A DNA stretch of 64,000 bases from assembly GCA_947471745.1 (NCBI GenBank), contig CANJKZ010000981.1, forward strand, positions 1,197,173 to 1,261,172, written 5' to 3'. The notes beneath the pieces were generated by a model. It had not been told where the DNA came from, did not search any database, and saw only the letters and a list, made by a program, of their open reading frames with translations. Position numbers and translations under genes: made by a program. The stretch comes from Closterium sp. Naga37s-1. Its lineage: Eukaryota; Streptophyta; Zygnematophyceae; Desmidiales; Closteriaceae. Shown here piece by piece: positions 42,401 to 54,400 of this stretch (positions are counted from its first letter, which is position 1; every line of letters starts with the position of its first letter).

Positions 42401-45400
42401 AGTGGTTTTATGCTCCCTGTGCTGTGCCCCCAGAGGTTCGGCAGTGCCTGGGATGTTCCACCCTCACTTTGGAGTTTGGGGTTTTGGCTTGTTCGAACAG
42501 CAGCAACAGGGGCAGCAGCAGCAGGTGATGGCAAAGCGAGTGGTTTTATGCTCCCTGTGCTCTTCCCCCAGAGGTGACTTTTGAGTCGACTCAAAAGTCA
42601 GCAGGGAATGGCAAAGCGAGTGGTTTTATGCTCCCTGTGCTGTGCCCCCAGAGCTTCAGCAATGCCTGGTATGTTCCACCCTTACTTTGGAGTTTGGGGT
42701 TTTGGCTTGTTCGAACAGCAGCAACAGGGGCAGCAGCAGCAGGTGATGGCAAAGCGAGTGGTTTTATGCTCCCTGTGCTCTTCCCCCAGAGGTGACTTTT
42801 GAGTCGACTCAAAAGTCAGCAGGGAATGGCAAAGCGAGTGGTTTTATGCTCCCTGTGCTGTGCCCCCAGAGGTTCGGCAGTGCCTGGGATGTTCCACCCT
42901 TACTTTGGAGTTTGGGGTTTTGGCTTGTTCGAACAGCAGCAACAGGGGCAGCAGCAGCAGGTGATGGCAAAGCGAGTGGTTTTATGCTCCCTGTGCTCTT
43001 CCCCCAGAGGTGACTTTTGAGTCGACTCAAAAGTCAGCAGGGAATGGCAAAGCGAGTGGTTTTATGCTCCCTGTGCTGTGCCCCCAGAGGTTCGGCAGTG
43101 CCTGGGATGTTCCACCCTTACTTTGGAGTTTGGGGTTTTGGCTTGTTCGAACAGCAGCAACAGGGGCAGCAGCAGCAGGTGATGGCAAAGCGAGTGGTTT
43201 TATGCTCCCTGTGCTCTTCCCCCAGAGGTGACTTTTGAGTCGACTCAAAAGTCAGCAGGGAATGGCAAAGCGAGTGGTTTTATGCTCCCTGTGCTGTGCC
43301 CCCAGAGGTTCGGCAGTGCCTGGGATGTTCCACCCTCACTTTGGAGTTTGGGGTTTTGGCTTGTTCGAACAGCAGCAACAGGGGCAGCAGCAGCAGGTGA
43401 TGGCAAAGCGAGTGGTTTTATGCTCCCTGTGCTCTTCCCCCAGAGGTGACTTTTGAGTCGACTCAAAAGTCAGCAGGGAATGGCAAAGCGAGTGGTTTTA
43501 TGCTCCCTGTGCTGTGCCCCCAGAGCTTCAGCAATGCCTGGTATGTTCCACCCTTACTTTGGATTTTGGGGTTTTGGCTTGTTCGAACAGCAGCAACAGG
43601 GGCAGCAGCAGCAGGTGATGGCAAAGCGAGTAGTTTTATGCTCCCTGTGCTCTTCCCCCAGAGGTGACTTTTGAGTCGACTCAAAAGTCAGCAGGGAATG
43701 GCAAAGCGAGTGGTTTTATGCTCCCTGTGCTGTGCCCCCAGAGCTTCAGCAATGCCTGGTATGTTCCACCCTTACTTTGGAGTTTGGGGTTTTGGCTTGT
43801 TCGAACAGCAGCAACAGGGGCAGCAGCAGCAGGTGATGGCAAAGCGAGTGGTTTTATGCTCCCTGTGCTCTTCCCCCAGAGGTGACTTTTGAGTCGACTC
43901 AAAAGTCAGCAGGGAATGGCAAAGCGAGTGGTTTTATGCTCCCTGTGCTGTGCCCCCAGAGGTTCGGCAGTGCTTGGGATGTTCCACCCTTACTTTGGAG
44001 TTTGGGGTTTTGGCTTGTTCGAACAGCAGCAACAGGGGCAGCAGCAGCAGGTGATGGCAAAGCGAGTGGTTTTATGCTCCCTGTGCTCTTCCCCCAGAGG
44101 TGACTTTTGAGTCGACTCAAAAGTCAGCAGGGAATGGCAAAGCGAGTGGTTTTATGCTCCCTGTGCTGTGCCCCCAGAGGTTCGGCAGTGCCTGGGATGT
44201 TCCACCCTTACTTTGGAGTTTGGGGTTTTGGCTTGTTCGAACAGCAGCAACAGGGGCAGCAGCAGCAGGTGATGGCAAAGCGAGTGGTTTTATGCTCCCT
44301 GTGCTCTTCCCCCAGAGGTGACTTTTGAGTCGACTCAAAAGTCAGCAGGGAATGGCAAAGCGAGTGGTTTTATGCTCCCTGTGCTGTGCCCCCAGAGGTT
44401 CGGCAGTGCCTGGGATGTTCCACCCTTACTTTGGAGTTTGGGGTTTTGGCTTGTTCGAACAGCAGCAACAGGGGCAGCAGCAGCAGGTGATGGCAAAGCG
44501 AGTGGTTTTATGCTCCCTGTGCTCTTCCCCCAGAGGTGACTTTTGAGTCGACTCAAAAGTCAGCAGGGAATGGCAAAGCGAGTGGTTTTATGCTCCCTGT
44601 GCTGTGCCCCCAGAGGTTCGGCAGTGCCTGGGATGTTCCACCCTTACTTTGGAGTTTGGGGTTTTGGCTTGTTCGAACAGCAGCAACAGGGGCAGCAGCA
44701 GCAGGTGATGGCAAAGCGAGTGGTTTTATGCTCCCTGTGCTCTTCCCCCAGAGGTGACTTTTGAGTCGACTCAAAAGTCAGCAGGGAATGGCAAAGCGAG
44801 TGGTTTTATGCTCCCTGTGCTGTGCCCCCAGAGGTTCGGCAGTGCCTGGGATGTTCCACCCTTACTTTGGAGTTTGGGGTTTTGGCTTGTTCGAACAGCA
44901 GCAACAGGGGCAGCAGCAGCAGGTGATGGCAAAGCGAGTGGTTTTATGCTCCCTGTGCTCTTCCCCCAGAGGTGACTTTTGAGTCGACTCAAAAGTCAGC
45001 AGGGAATGGCAAAGCGAGTGGTTTTATGCTCCCTGTGCTGTGCCCCCAGAGGTTCGGCAGTGCCTGGGATGTTCCACCCTTCACTTTGGAGTTTGGGGTT
45101 TTGGCTTGTTCGAACAGCAGCAACAGGGGCAGCAGCAGCAGGTGATGGCAAAGCGAGTGGTTTTATGCTCCCTGTGCTCTTCCCCCAGAGGTGACTTTTG
45201 AGTCGACTCAAAAGTCAGCAGGGAATGGCAAAGCGAGTGGTTTTATGCTCCCTGTGCTGTGCCCCCAGAGCTTCAGCAATGCCTGGTATGTTCCACCCTT
45301 ACTTTGGAGTTTGGGGTTTTGGCTTGTTCGAACAGCAGCAACAGGGGCAGCAGCAGCAGGTGATGGCAAAGCGAGTGGTTTTATGCTCCCTGTGCTCTTC

Positions 45401-48400
45401 CCCCAGAGGTGACTTTTGAGTCGACTCAAAAGTCAGCAGGGAATGGCAAAGCGAGTGGTTTTATGCTCCCTGTGCTGTGCCCCCAGAGGTTCGGCAGTGC
45501 CTGGGATGTTCCACCCTTCACTTTGGAGTTTGGGGTTTTGGCTTGTTCGAACAGCAGCAACAGGGGCAGCAGCAGCAGGTGATGGCAAAGCGAGTGGTTT
45601 TATGCTCCCTGTGCTCTTCCCCCAGAGGTGACTTTTGAGTCGACTCAAAAGTCAGCAGGGAATGGCAAAGCGAGTGGTTTTATGCTCCCTGTGCTGTGCC
45701 CCCAGAGGTTCGGCAGTGCCTGGGATGTTCCACCCTTACTTTGGAGTTTGGGGTTTTGGCTTGTTCGAACAGCAGCAACAGGGGCAGCAGCAGCAGGTGA
45801 TGGCAAAGCGAGTGGTTTTATGCTCCCTGTGCTCTTCCCCCAGAGGTGACTTTTGAGTCGACTCAAAAGTCAGCAGGGAATGGCAAAGCGAGTGGTTTTA
45901 TGCTCCCTGTGCTGTGCCCCCAGAGGTTCGGCAGTGCCTGGGATGTTCCACCCTTACTTTGGAGTTTGGGGTTTTGGCTTGTTCGAACAGCAGCAACAGG
46001 GGCAGCAGCAGCAGGTGATGGCAAAGCGAGTGGTTTTATGCTCCCTGTGCTCTTCCCCCAGAGGTGACTTTTGAGTCGACTCAAAAGTCAGCAGGGAATG
46101 GCAAAGCGAGTGGTTTTATGCTCCCTGTGCTGTGCCCCCAGAGGTTCGGCAGTGCCTGGGATGTTCCACCCTTACTTTGGAGTTTGGGGTTTTGGCTTGT
46201 TCGAACAGCAGCAACAGGGGCAGCAGCAGCAGGTGATGGCAAAGCGAGTGGTTTTATGCTCCCTGTGCTCTTCCCCCAGAGGTGACTTTTGAGTCGACTC
46301 AAAAGTCAGCAGGGAATGGCAAAGCGAGTGGTTTTATGCTCCCTGTGCTGTGCCCCCAGAGGTTCGGCAGTGCCTGGGATGTTCCACCCTTACTTTGGAG
46401 TTTGGGGTTTTGGCTTGTTCGAACAGCAGCAACAGGGGCAGCAGCAGCAGGTGATGGCAAAGCGAGTGGTTTTATGCTCCCTGTGCTCTTCCCCCAGAGG
46501 TGACTTTTGAGTCGACTCAAAAGTCAGCAGGGAATGGCAAAGCGAGTGGTTTTATGCTCCCTGTGCTGTGCCCCCAGAGGTTCGGCAGTGCCTGGGATGT
46601 TCCACCCTTACTTTGGAGTTTGGGGTTTTGGCTTGTTCGAACAGCAGCAACAGGGGCAGCAGCAGCAGGTGATGGCAAAGCGAGTGGTTTTATGCTCCCT
46701 GTGCTCTTCCCCCAGAGGTGACTTTTGAGTCGACTCAAAAGTCAGCAGGGAATGGCAAAGCGAGTGGTTTTATGCTCCCTGTGCTGTGCCCCCAGAGGTT
46801 CGGCAGTGCCTGGGATGTTCCACCCTTACTTTGGAGTTTGGGGTTTTGGCTTGTTCGAACAGCAGCAACAGGGGCAGCAGCAGCAGGTGATGGCAAAGCG
46901 AGTGGTTTTATGCTCCCTGTGCTCTTCCCCCAGAGGTGACTTTTGAGTCGACTCAAAAGTCAGCAGGGAATGGCAAAGCGAGTGGTTTTATGCTCCCTGT
47001 GCTGTGCCCCCAGAGGTTCGGCAGTGCCTGGGATGTTCCACCCTTACTTTGGAGTTTGGGGTTTTGGCTTGTTCGAACAGCAGCAACAGGGGCAGCAGCA
47101 GCAGGTGATGGCAAAGCGAGTGGTTTTATGCTCCCTGTGCTCTTCCCCCAGAGGTGACTTTTGAGTCGACTCAAAAGTCAGCAGGGAATGGCAAAGCGAG
47201 TGGTTTTATGCTCCCTGTGCTGTGCCCCCAGAGGTTCGGCAGTGCCTGGGATGTTCCACCCTTACTTTGGAGTTTGGGGTTTTGGCTTGTTCGAACAGCA
47301 GCAACAGGGGCAGCAGCAGCAGGTGATGGCAAAGCGAGTGGTTTTATGCTCCCTGTGCTCTTCCCCCAGAGGTGACTTTTGAGTCGACTCAAAAGTCAGC
47401 AGGGAATGGCAAAGCGAGTGGTTTTATGCTCCCTGTGCTGTGCCCCCAGAGGTTCGGCAGTGCCTGGGATGTTCCACCCTCACTTTGGAGTTTGGGGTTT
47501 TGGCTTGTTCGAACAGCAGCAACAGGGGCAGCAGCAGCAGGTGATGGCAAAGCGAGTGGTTTTATGCTCCCTGTGCTCTTCCCCCAGAGGTGACTTTTGA
47601 GTCGACTCAAAAGTCAGCAGGGAATGGCAAAGCGAGTGGTTTTATGCTCCCTGTGCTGTGCCCCCAGAGGTTCGGCAGTGCCTGGGATGTTCCACCCTTA
47701 CTTTGGAGTTTGGGGTTTTGGCTTGTTCGAACAGCAGCAACAGGGGCAGCAGCAGCAGGTGATGGCAAAGCGAGTGGTTTTATGCTCCCTGTGCTCTTCC
47801 CCCAGAGGTGACTTTTGAGTCGACTCAAAAGTCAGCAGGGAATGGCAAAGCGAGTGGTTTTATGCTCCCTGTGCTGTGCCCCCAGAGGTTCGGCAGTGCC
47901 TGGGATGTTCCACCCTTACTTTGGAGTTTGGGGTTTTGGCTTGTTCGAACAGCAGCAACAGGGGCAGCAGCAGCAGGTGATGGCAAAGCGAGTGGTTTTA
48001 TGCTCCCTGTGCTCTTCCCCCAGAGGTGACTTTTGAGTCGACTCAAAAGTCAGCAGGGAATGGCAAAGCGAGTGGTTTTATGCTCCCTGTGCTGTGCCCC
48101 CAGAGGTTCGGCAGTGCCTGGGATGTTCCACCCTTACTTTGGAGTTTGGGGTTTTGGCTTGTTCGAACAGCAGCAACAGGGGCAGCAGCAGCAGGTGATG
48201 GCAAAGCGAGTGGTTTTATGCTCCCTGTGCTCTTCCCCCAGAGGTGACTTTTGAGTCGACTCAAAAGTCAGCAGGGAATGGCAAAGCGAGTGGTTTTATG
48301 CTCCCTGTGCTGTGCCCCCAGAGGTTCGGCAGTGCCTGGGATGTTCCACCCTTACTTTGGAGTTTGGGGTTTTGGCTTGTTCGAACAGCAGCAACAGGGG

Positions 48401-51400
48401 CAGCAGCAGCAGGTGATGGCAAAGCGAGTGGTTTTATGCTCCCTGTGCTCTTCCCCCAGAGGTGACTTTTGAGTCGACTCAAAAGTCAGCAGGGAATGGC
48501 AAAGCGAGTGGTTTTATGCTCCCTGTGCTGTGCCCCCAGAGGTTCGGCAGTGCCTGGGATGTTCCACCCTTACTTTGGAGTTTGGGGTTTTGGCTTGTTC
48601 GAACAGCAGCAACAGGGGCAGCAGCAGCAGGTGATGGCAAAGCGAGTGGTTTTATGCTCCCTGTGCTCTTCCCCCAGAGGTGACTTTTGAGTCGACTCAA
48701 AAGTCAGCAGGGAATGGCAAAGCGAGTGGTTTTATGCTCCCTGTGCTGTGCCCCCAGAGGTTCGGCAGTGCCTGGGATGTTCCACCCTTACTTTGGAGTT
48801 TGGGGTTTTGGCTTGTTCGAACAGCAGCAACAGGGGCAGCAGCAGCAGGTGATGGCAAAGCGAGTGGTTTTATGCTCCCTGTGCTCTTCCCCCAGAGGTG
48901 ACTTTTGAGTCGACTCAAAAGTCAGCAGGGAATGGCAAAGCGAGTGGTTTTATGCTCCCTGTGCTGTGCCCCCAGAGGTTCGGCAGTGCCTGGGATGTTC
49001 CACCCTTACTTTGGAGTTTGGGGTTTTGGCTTGTTCGAACAGCAGCAACAGGGGCAGCAGCAGCAGGTGATGGCAAAGCGAGTGGTTTTATGCTCCCTGT
49101 GCTCTTCCCCCAGAGGTGACTTTTGAGTCGACTCAAAAGTCAGCAGGGAATGGCAAAGCGAGTGGTTTTATGCTCCCTGTGCTGTGCCCCCAGAGGTTCG
49201 GCAGTGCCTGGGATGTTCCACCCTTACTTTGGAGTTTGGGGTTTTGGCTTGTTCGAACAGCAGCAACAGGGGCAGCAGCAGCAGGTGATGGCAAAGCGAG
49301 TGGTTTTATGCTCCCTGTGCTCTTCCCCCAGAGGTGACTTTTGAGTCGACTCAAAAGTCAGCAGGGAATGGCAAAGCGAGTGGTTTTATGCTCCCTGTGC
49401 TGTGCCCCCAGAGGTTCGGCAGTGCCTGGGATGTTCCACCCTCACTTTGGAGTTTGGGGTTTTGGCTTGTTCGAACAGCAGCAACAGGGGCAGCAGCAGC
49501 AGGTGATGGCAAAGCGAGTGGTTTTATGCTCCCTGTGCTCTTCCCCCAGAGGTGACTTTTGAGTCGACTCAAAAGTCAGCAGGGAATGGCAAAGCGAGTG
49601 GTTTTATGCTCCCTGTGCTGTGCCCCCAGAGCTTCAGCAATGCCTGGTATGTTCCACCCTTACTTTGGAGTTTGGGGTTTTGGCTTGTTCGAACAGCAGC
49701 AACAGGGGCAGCAGCAGCAGGTGATGGCAAAGCGAGTGGTTTTATGCTCCCTGTGCTCTTCCCCCAGAGGTGACTTTTGAGTCGACTCAAAAGTCAGCAG
49801 GGAATGGCAAAGCGAGTGGTTTTATGCTCCCTGTGCTGTGCCCCCAGAGGTTCGGCAGTGCCTGGGATGTTCCACCCTCACTTTGGAGTTTGGGGTTTTG
49901 GCTTGTTCGAACAGCAGCAACAGGGGCAGCAGCAGCAGGTGATGGCAAAGCGAGTGGTTTTATGCTCCCTGTGCTCTTCCCCCAGAGGTGACTTTTGAGT
50001 CGACTCAAAAGTCAGCAGGGAATGGCAAAGCGAGTGGTTTTATGCTCCCTGTGCTGTGCCCCCAGAGGTTCGGCAGTGCCTGGGATGTTCCACCCTTACT
50101 TTGGAGTTTGGGGTTTTGGCTTGTTCGAACAGCAGCAACAGGGGCAGCAGCAGCAGGTGATGGCAAAGCGAGTGGTTTTATGCTCCCTGTGCTCTTCCCC
50201 CAGAGGTGACTTTTGAGTCGACTCAAAAGTCAGCAGGGAATGGCAAAGCGAGTGGTTTTATGCTCCCTGTGCTGTGCCCCCAGAGGTTCGGCAGTGCCTG
50301 GGATGTTCCACCCTTACTTTGGAGTTTGGGGTTTTGGCTTGTTCGAACAGCAGCAACAGGGGCAGCAGCAGCAGGTGATGGCAAAGCGAGTGGTTTTATG
50401 CTCCCTGTGCTCTTCCCCCAGAGGTGACTTTTGAGTCGACTCAAAAGTCAGCAGGGAATGGCAAAGCGAGTGGTTTTATGCTCCCTGTGCTGTGCCCCCA
50501 GAGGTTCGGCAGTGCCTGGGATGTTCCACCCTTACTTTGGAGTTTGGGGTTTTGGCTTGTTCGAACAGCAGCAACAGGGGCAGCAGCAGCAGGTGATGGC
50601 AAAGCGAGTGGTTTTATGCTCCCTGTGCTCTTCCCCCAGAGGTGACTTTTGAGTCGACTCAAAAGTCAGCAGGGAATGGCAAAGCGAGTGGTTTTATGCT
50701 CCCTGTGCTGTGCCCCCAGAGGTTCAGCAATGCCTGGTATGTTCCACCCTTACTTTGGAGTTTGGGGTTTTGGCTTGTTCGAACAGCAGCAACAGGGGCA
50801 GCAGCAGCAGGTGATGGCAAAGCGAGTAGTTTTATGCTCCCTGTGCTCTTCCCCCAGAGGTGACTTTTGAGTCGACTCAAAAGTCAGCAGGGAATGGCAA
50901 AGCGAGTGGTTTTATGCTCCCTGTGCTGTGCCCCCAGAGGTTCGGCAGTGCCTGGGATGTTCCACCCTTACTTTGGAGTTTGGGGTTTTGGCTTGTTCGA
51001 ACAGCAGCAACAGGGGCAGCAGCAGCAGGTGATGGCAAAGCGAGTGGTTTTATGCTCCCTGTGCTCTTCCCCCAGAGGTGACTTTTGAGTCGACTCAAAA
51101 GTCAGCAGGGAATGGCAAAGCGAGTGGTTTTATGCTCCCTGTGCTGTGCCCCCAGAGGTTCGGCAGTGCCTGGGATGTTCCACCCTTACTTTGGAGTTTG
51201 GGGTTTTGGCTTGTTCGAACAGCAGCAACAGGGGCAGCAGCAGCAGGTGATGGCAAAGCGAGTGGTTTTATGCTCCCTGTGCTCTTCCCCCAGAGGTGAC
51301 TTTTGAGTCGACTCAAAAGTCAGCAGGGAATGGCAAAGCGAGTGGTTTTATGCTCCCTGTGCTGTGCCCCCAGAGGTTCGGCAGTGCCTGGGATGTTCCA

Positions 51401-54400
51401 CCCTTACTTTGGAGTTTGGGGTTTTGGCTTGTTCGAACAGCAGCAACAGGGGCAGCAGCAGCAGGTGATGGCAAAGCGAGTGGTTTTATGCTCCCTGTGC
51501 TCTTCCCCCAGAGGTGACTTTTGAGTCGACTCAAAAGTCAGCAGGGAATGGCAAAGCGAGTGGTTTTATGCTCCCTGTGCTGTGCCCCCAGAGGTTCGGC
51601 AGTGCCTGGGATGTTCCACCCTTACTTTGGAGTTTGGGGTTTTGGCTTGTTCGAACAGCAGCAACAGGGGCAGCAGCAGCAGGTGATGGCAAAGCGAGTG
51701 GTTTTATGCTCCCTGTGCTCTTCCCCCAGAGGTGACTTTTGAGTCGACTCAAAAGTCAGCAGGGAATGGCAAAGCGAGTGGTTTTATGCTCCCTGTGCTG
51801 TGCCCCCAGAGGTTCGGCAGTGCCTGGGATGTTCCACCCTTACTTTGGAGTTTGGGGTTTTGGCTTGTTCGAACAGCAGCAACAGGGGCAGCAGCAGCAG
51901 GTGATGGCAAAGCGAGTGGTTTTATGCTCCCTGTGCTCTTCCCCCAGAGGTGACTTTTGAGTCGACTCAAAAGTCAGCAGGGAATGGCAAAGCGAGTGGT
52001 TTTATGCTCCCTGTGCTGTGCCCCCAGAGGTTCGGCAGTGCCTGGGATGTTCCACCCTTACTTTGGAGTTTGGGGTTTTGGCTTGTTCGAACAGCAGCAA
52101 CAGGGGCAGCAGCAGCAGGTGATGGCAAAGCGAGTGGTTTTATGCTCCCTGTGCTCTTCCCCCAGAGGTGACTTTTGAGTCGACTCAAAAGTCAGCAGGG
52201 AATGGCAAAGCGAGTGGTTTTATGCTCCCTGTGCTGTGCCCCCAGAGGTTCGGCAGTGCCTGGGATGTTCCACCCTTACTTTGGAGTTTGGGGTTTTGGC
52301 TTGTTCGAACAGCAGCAACAGGGGCAGCAGCAGCAGGTGATGGCAAAGCGAGTGGTTTTATGCTCCCTGTGCTCTTCCCCCAGAGGTGACTTTTGAGTCG
52401 ACTCAAAAGTCAGCAGGGAATGGCAAAGCGAGTGGTTTTATGCTCCCTGTGCTGTGCCCCCAGAGGTTCGGCAGTGCCTGGGATGTTCCACCCTTACTTT
52501 GGAGTTTGGGGTTTTGGCTTGTTCGAACAGCAGCAACAGGGGCAGCAGCAGCAGGTGATGGCAAAGCGAGTGGTTTTATGCTCCCTGTGCTCTTCCCCCA
52601 GAGGTGACTTTTGAGTCGACTCAAAAGTCAGCAGGGAATGGCAAAGCGAGTGGTTTTATGCTCCCTGTGCTGTGCCCCCAGAGGTTCGGCAGTGCCTGGG
52701 ATGTTCCACCCTTACTTTGGAGTTTGGGGTTTTGGCTTGTTCGAACAGCAGCAACAGGGGCAGCAGCAGCAGGTGATGGCAAAGCGAGTGGTTTTATGCT
52801 CCCTGTGCTCTTCCCCCAGAGGTGACTTTTGAGTCGACTCAAAAGTCAGCAGGGAATGGCAAAGCGAGTGGTTTTATGCTCCCTGTGCTGTGCCCCCAGA
52901 GGTTCGGCAGTGCCTGGGATGTTCCACCCTTACTTTGGAGTTTGGGGTTTTGGCTTGTTCGAACAGCAGCAACAGGGGCAGCAGCAGCAGGTGATGGCAA
53001 AGCGAGTGGTTTTATGCTCCCTGTGCTCTTCCCCCAGAGGTGACTTTTGAGTCGACTCAAAAGTCAGCAGGGAATGGCAAAGCGAGTGGTTTTATGCTCC
53101 CTGTGCTGTGCCCCCAGAGGTTCGGCAGTGCCTGGGATGTTCCACCCTTACTTTGGAGTTTGGGGTTTTGGCTTGTTCGAACAGCAGCAACAGGGGCAGC
53201 AGCAGCAGGTGATGGCAAAGCGAGTGGTTTTATGCTCCCTGTGCTCTTCCCCCAGAGGTGACTTTTGAGTCGACTCAAAAGTCAGCAGGGAATGGCAAAG
53301 CGAGTGGTTTTATGCTCCCTGTGCTGTGCCCCCAGAGGTTCGGCAGTGCCTGGGATGTTCCACCCTTACTTTGGAGTTTGGGGTTTTGGCTTGTTCGAAC
53401 AGCAGCAACAGGGGCAGCAGCAGCAGGTGATGGCAAAGCGAGTGGTTTTATGCTCCCTGTGCTCTTCCCCCAGAGGTGACTTTTGAGTCGACTCAAAAGT
53501 CAGCAGGGAATGGCAAAGCGAGTGGTTTTATGCTCCCTGTGCTGTGCCCCCAGAGGTTCGGCAGTGCCTGGGATGTTCCACCCTTACTTTGGAGTTTGGG
53601 GTTTTGGCTTGTTCGAACAGCAGCAACAGGGGCAGCAGCAGCAGGTGATGGCAAAGCGAGTGGTTTTATGCTCCCTGTGCTCTTCCCCCAGAGGTGACTT
53701 TTGAGTCGACTCAAAAGTCAGCAGGGAATGGCAAAGCGAGTGGTTTTATGCTCCCTGTGCTGTGCCCCCAGAGGTTCGGCAAGTGCCTGGGATGTTCCAC
53801 CCTTACTTTGGAGTTTGGGGTTTTGGCTTGTTCGAACAGCAGCAACAGGGGCAGCAGCAGCAGGTGATGGCAAAGCGAGTGGTTTTATGCTCCCTGTGCT
53901 CTTCCCCCAGAGGTGACTTTTGAGTCGACTCAAAAGTCAGCAGGGAATGGCAAAGCGAGTGGTTTTATGCTCCCTGTGCTGTGCCCCCAGAGGTTCGGCA
54001 GTGCCTGGGATGTTCCACCCTTACTTTGGAGTTTGGGGTTTTGGCTTGTTCGAACAGCAGCAACAGGGGCAGCAGCAGCAGGTGATGGCAAAGCGAGTGG
54101 TTTTATGCTCCCTGTGCTCTTCCCCCAGAGGTGACTTTTGAGTCGACTCAAAAGTCAGCAGGGAATGGCAAAGCGAGTGGTTTTATGCTCCCTGTGCTGT
54201 GCCCCCAGAGGTTCGGCAGTGCCTGGGATGTTCCACCCTTACTTTGGAGTTTGGGGTTTTGGCTTGTTCGAACAGCAGCAACAGGGGCAGCAGCAGCAGG
54301 TGATGGCAAAGCGAGTGGTTTTATGCTCCCTGTGCTCTTCCCCCAGAGGTGACTTTTGAGTCGACTCAAAAGTCAGCAGGGAATGGCAAAGCGAGTGGTT

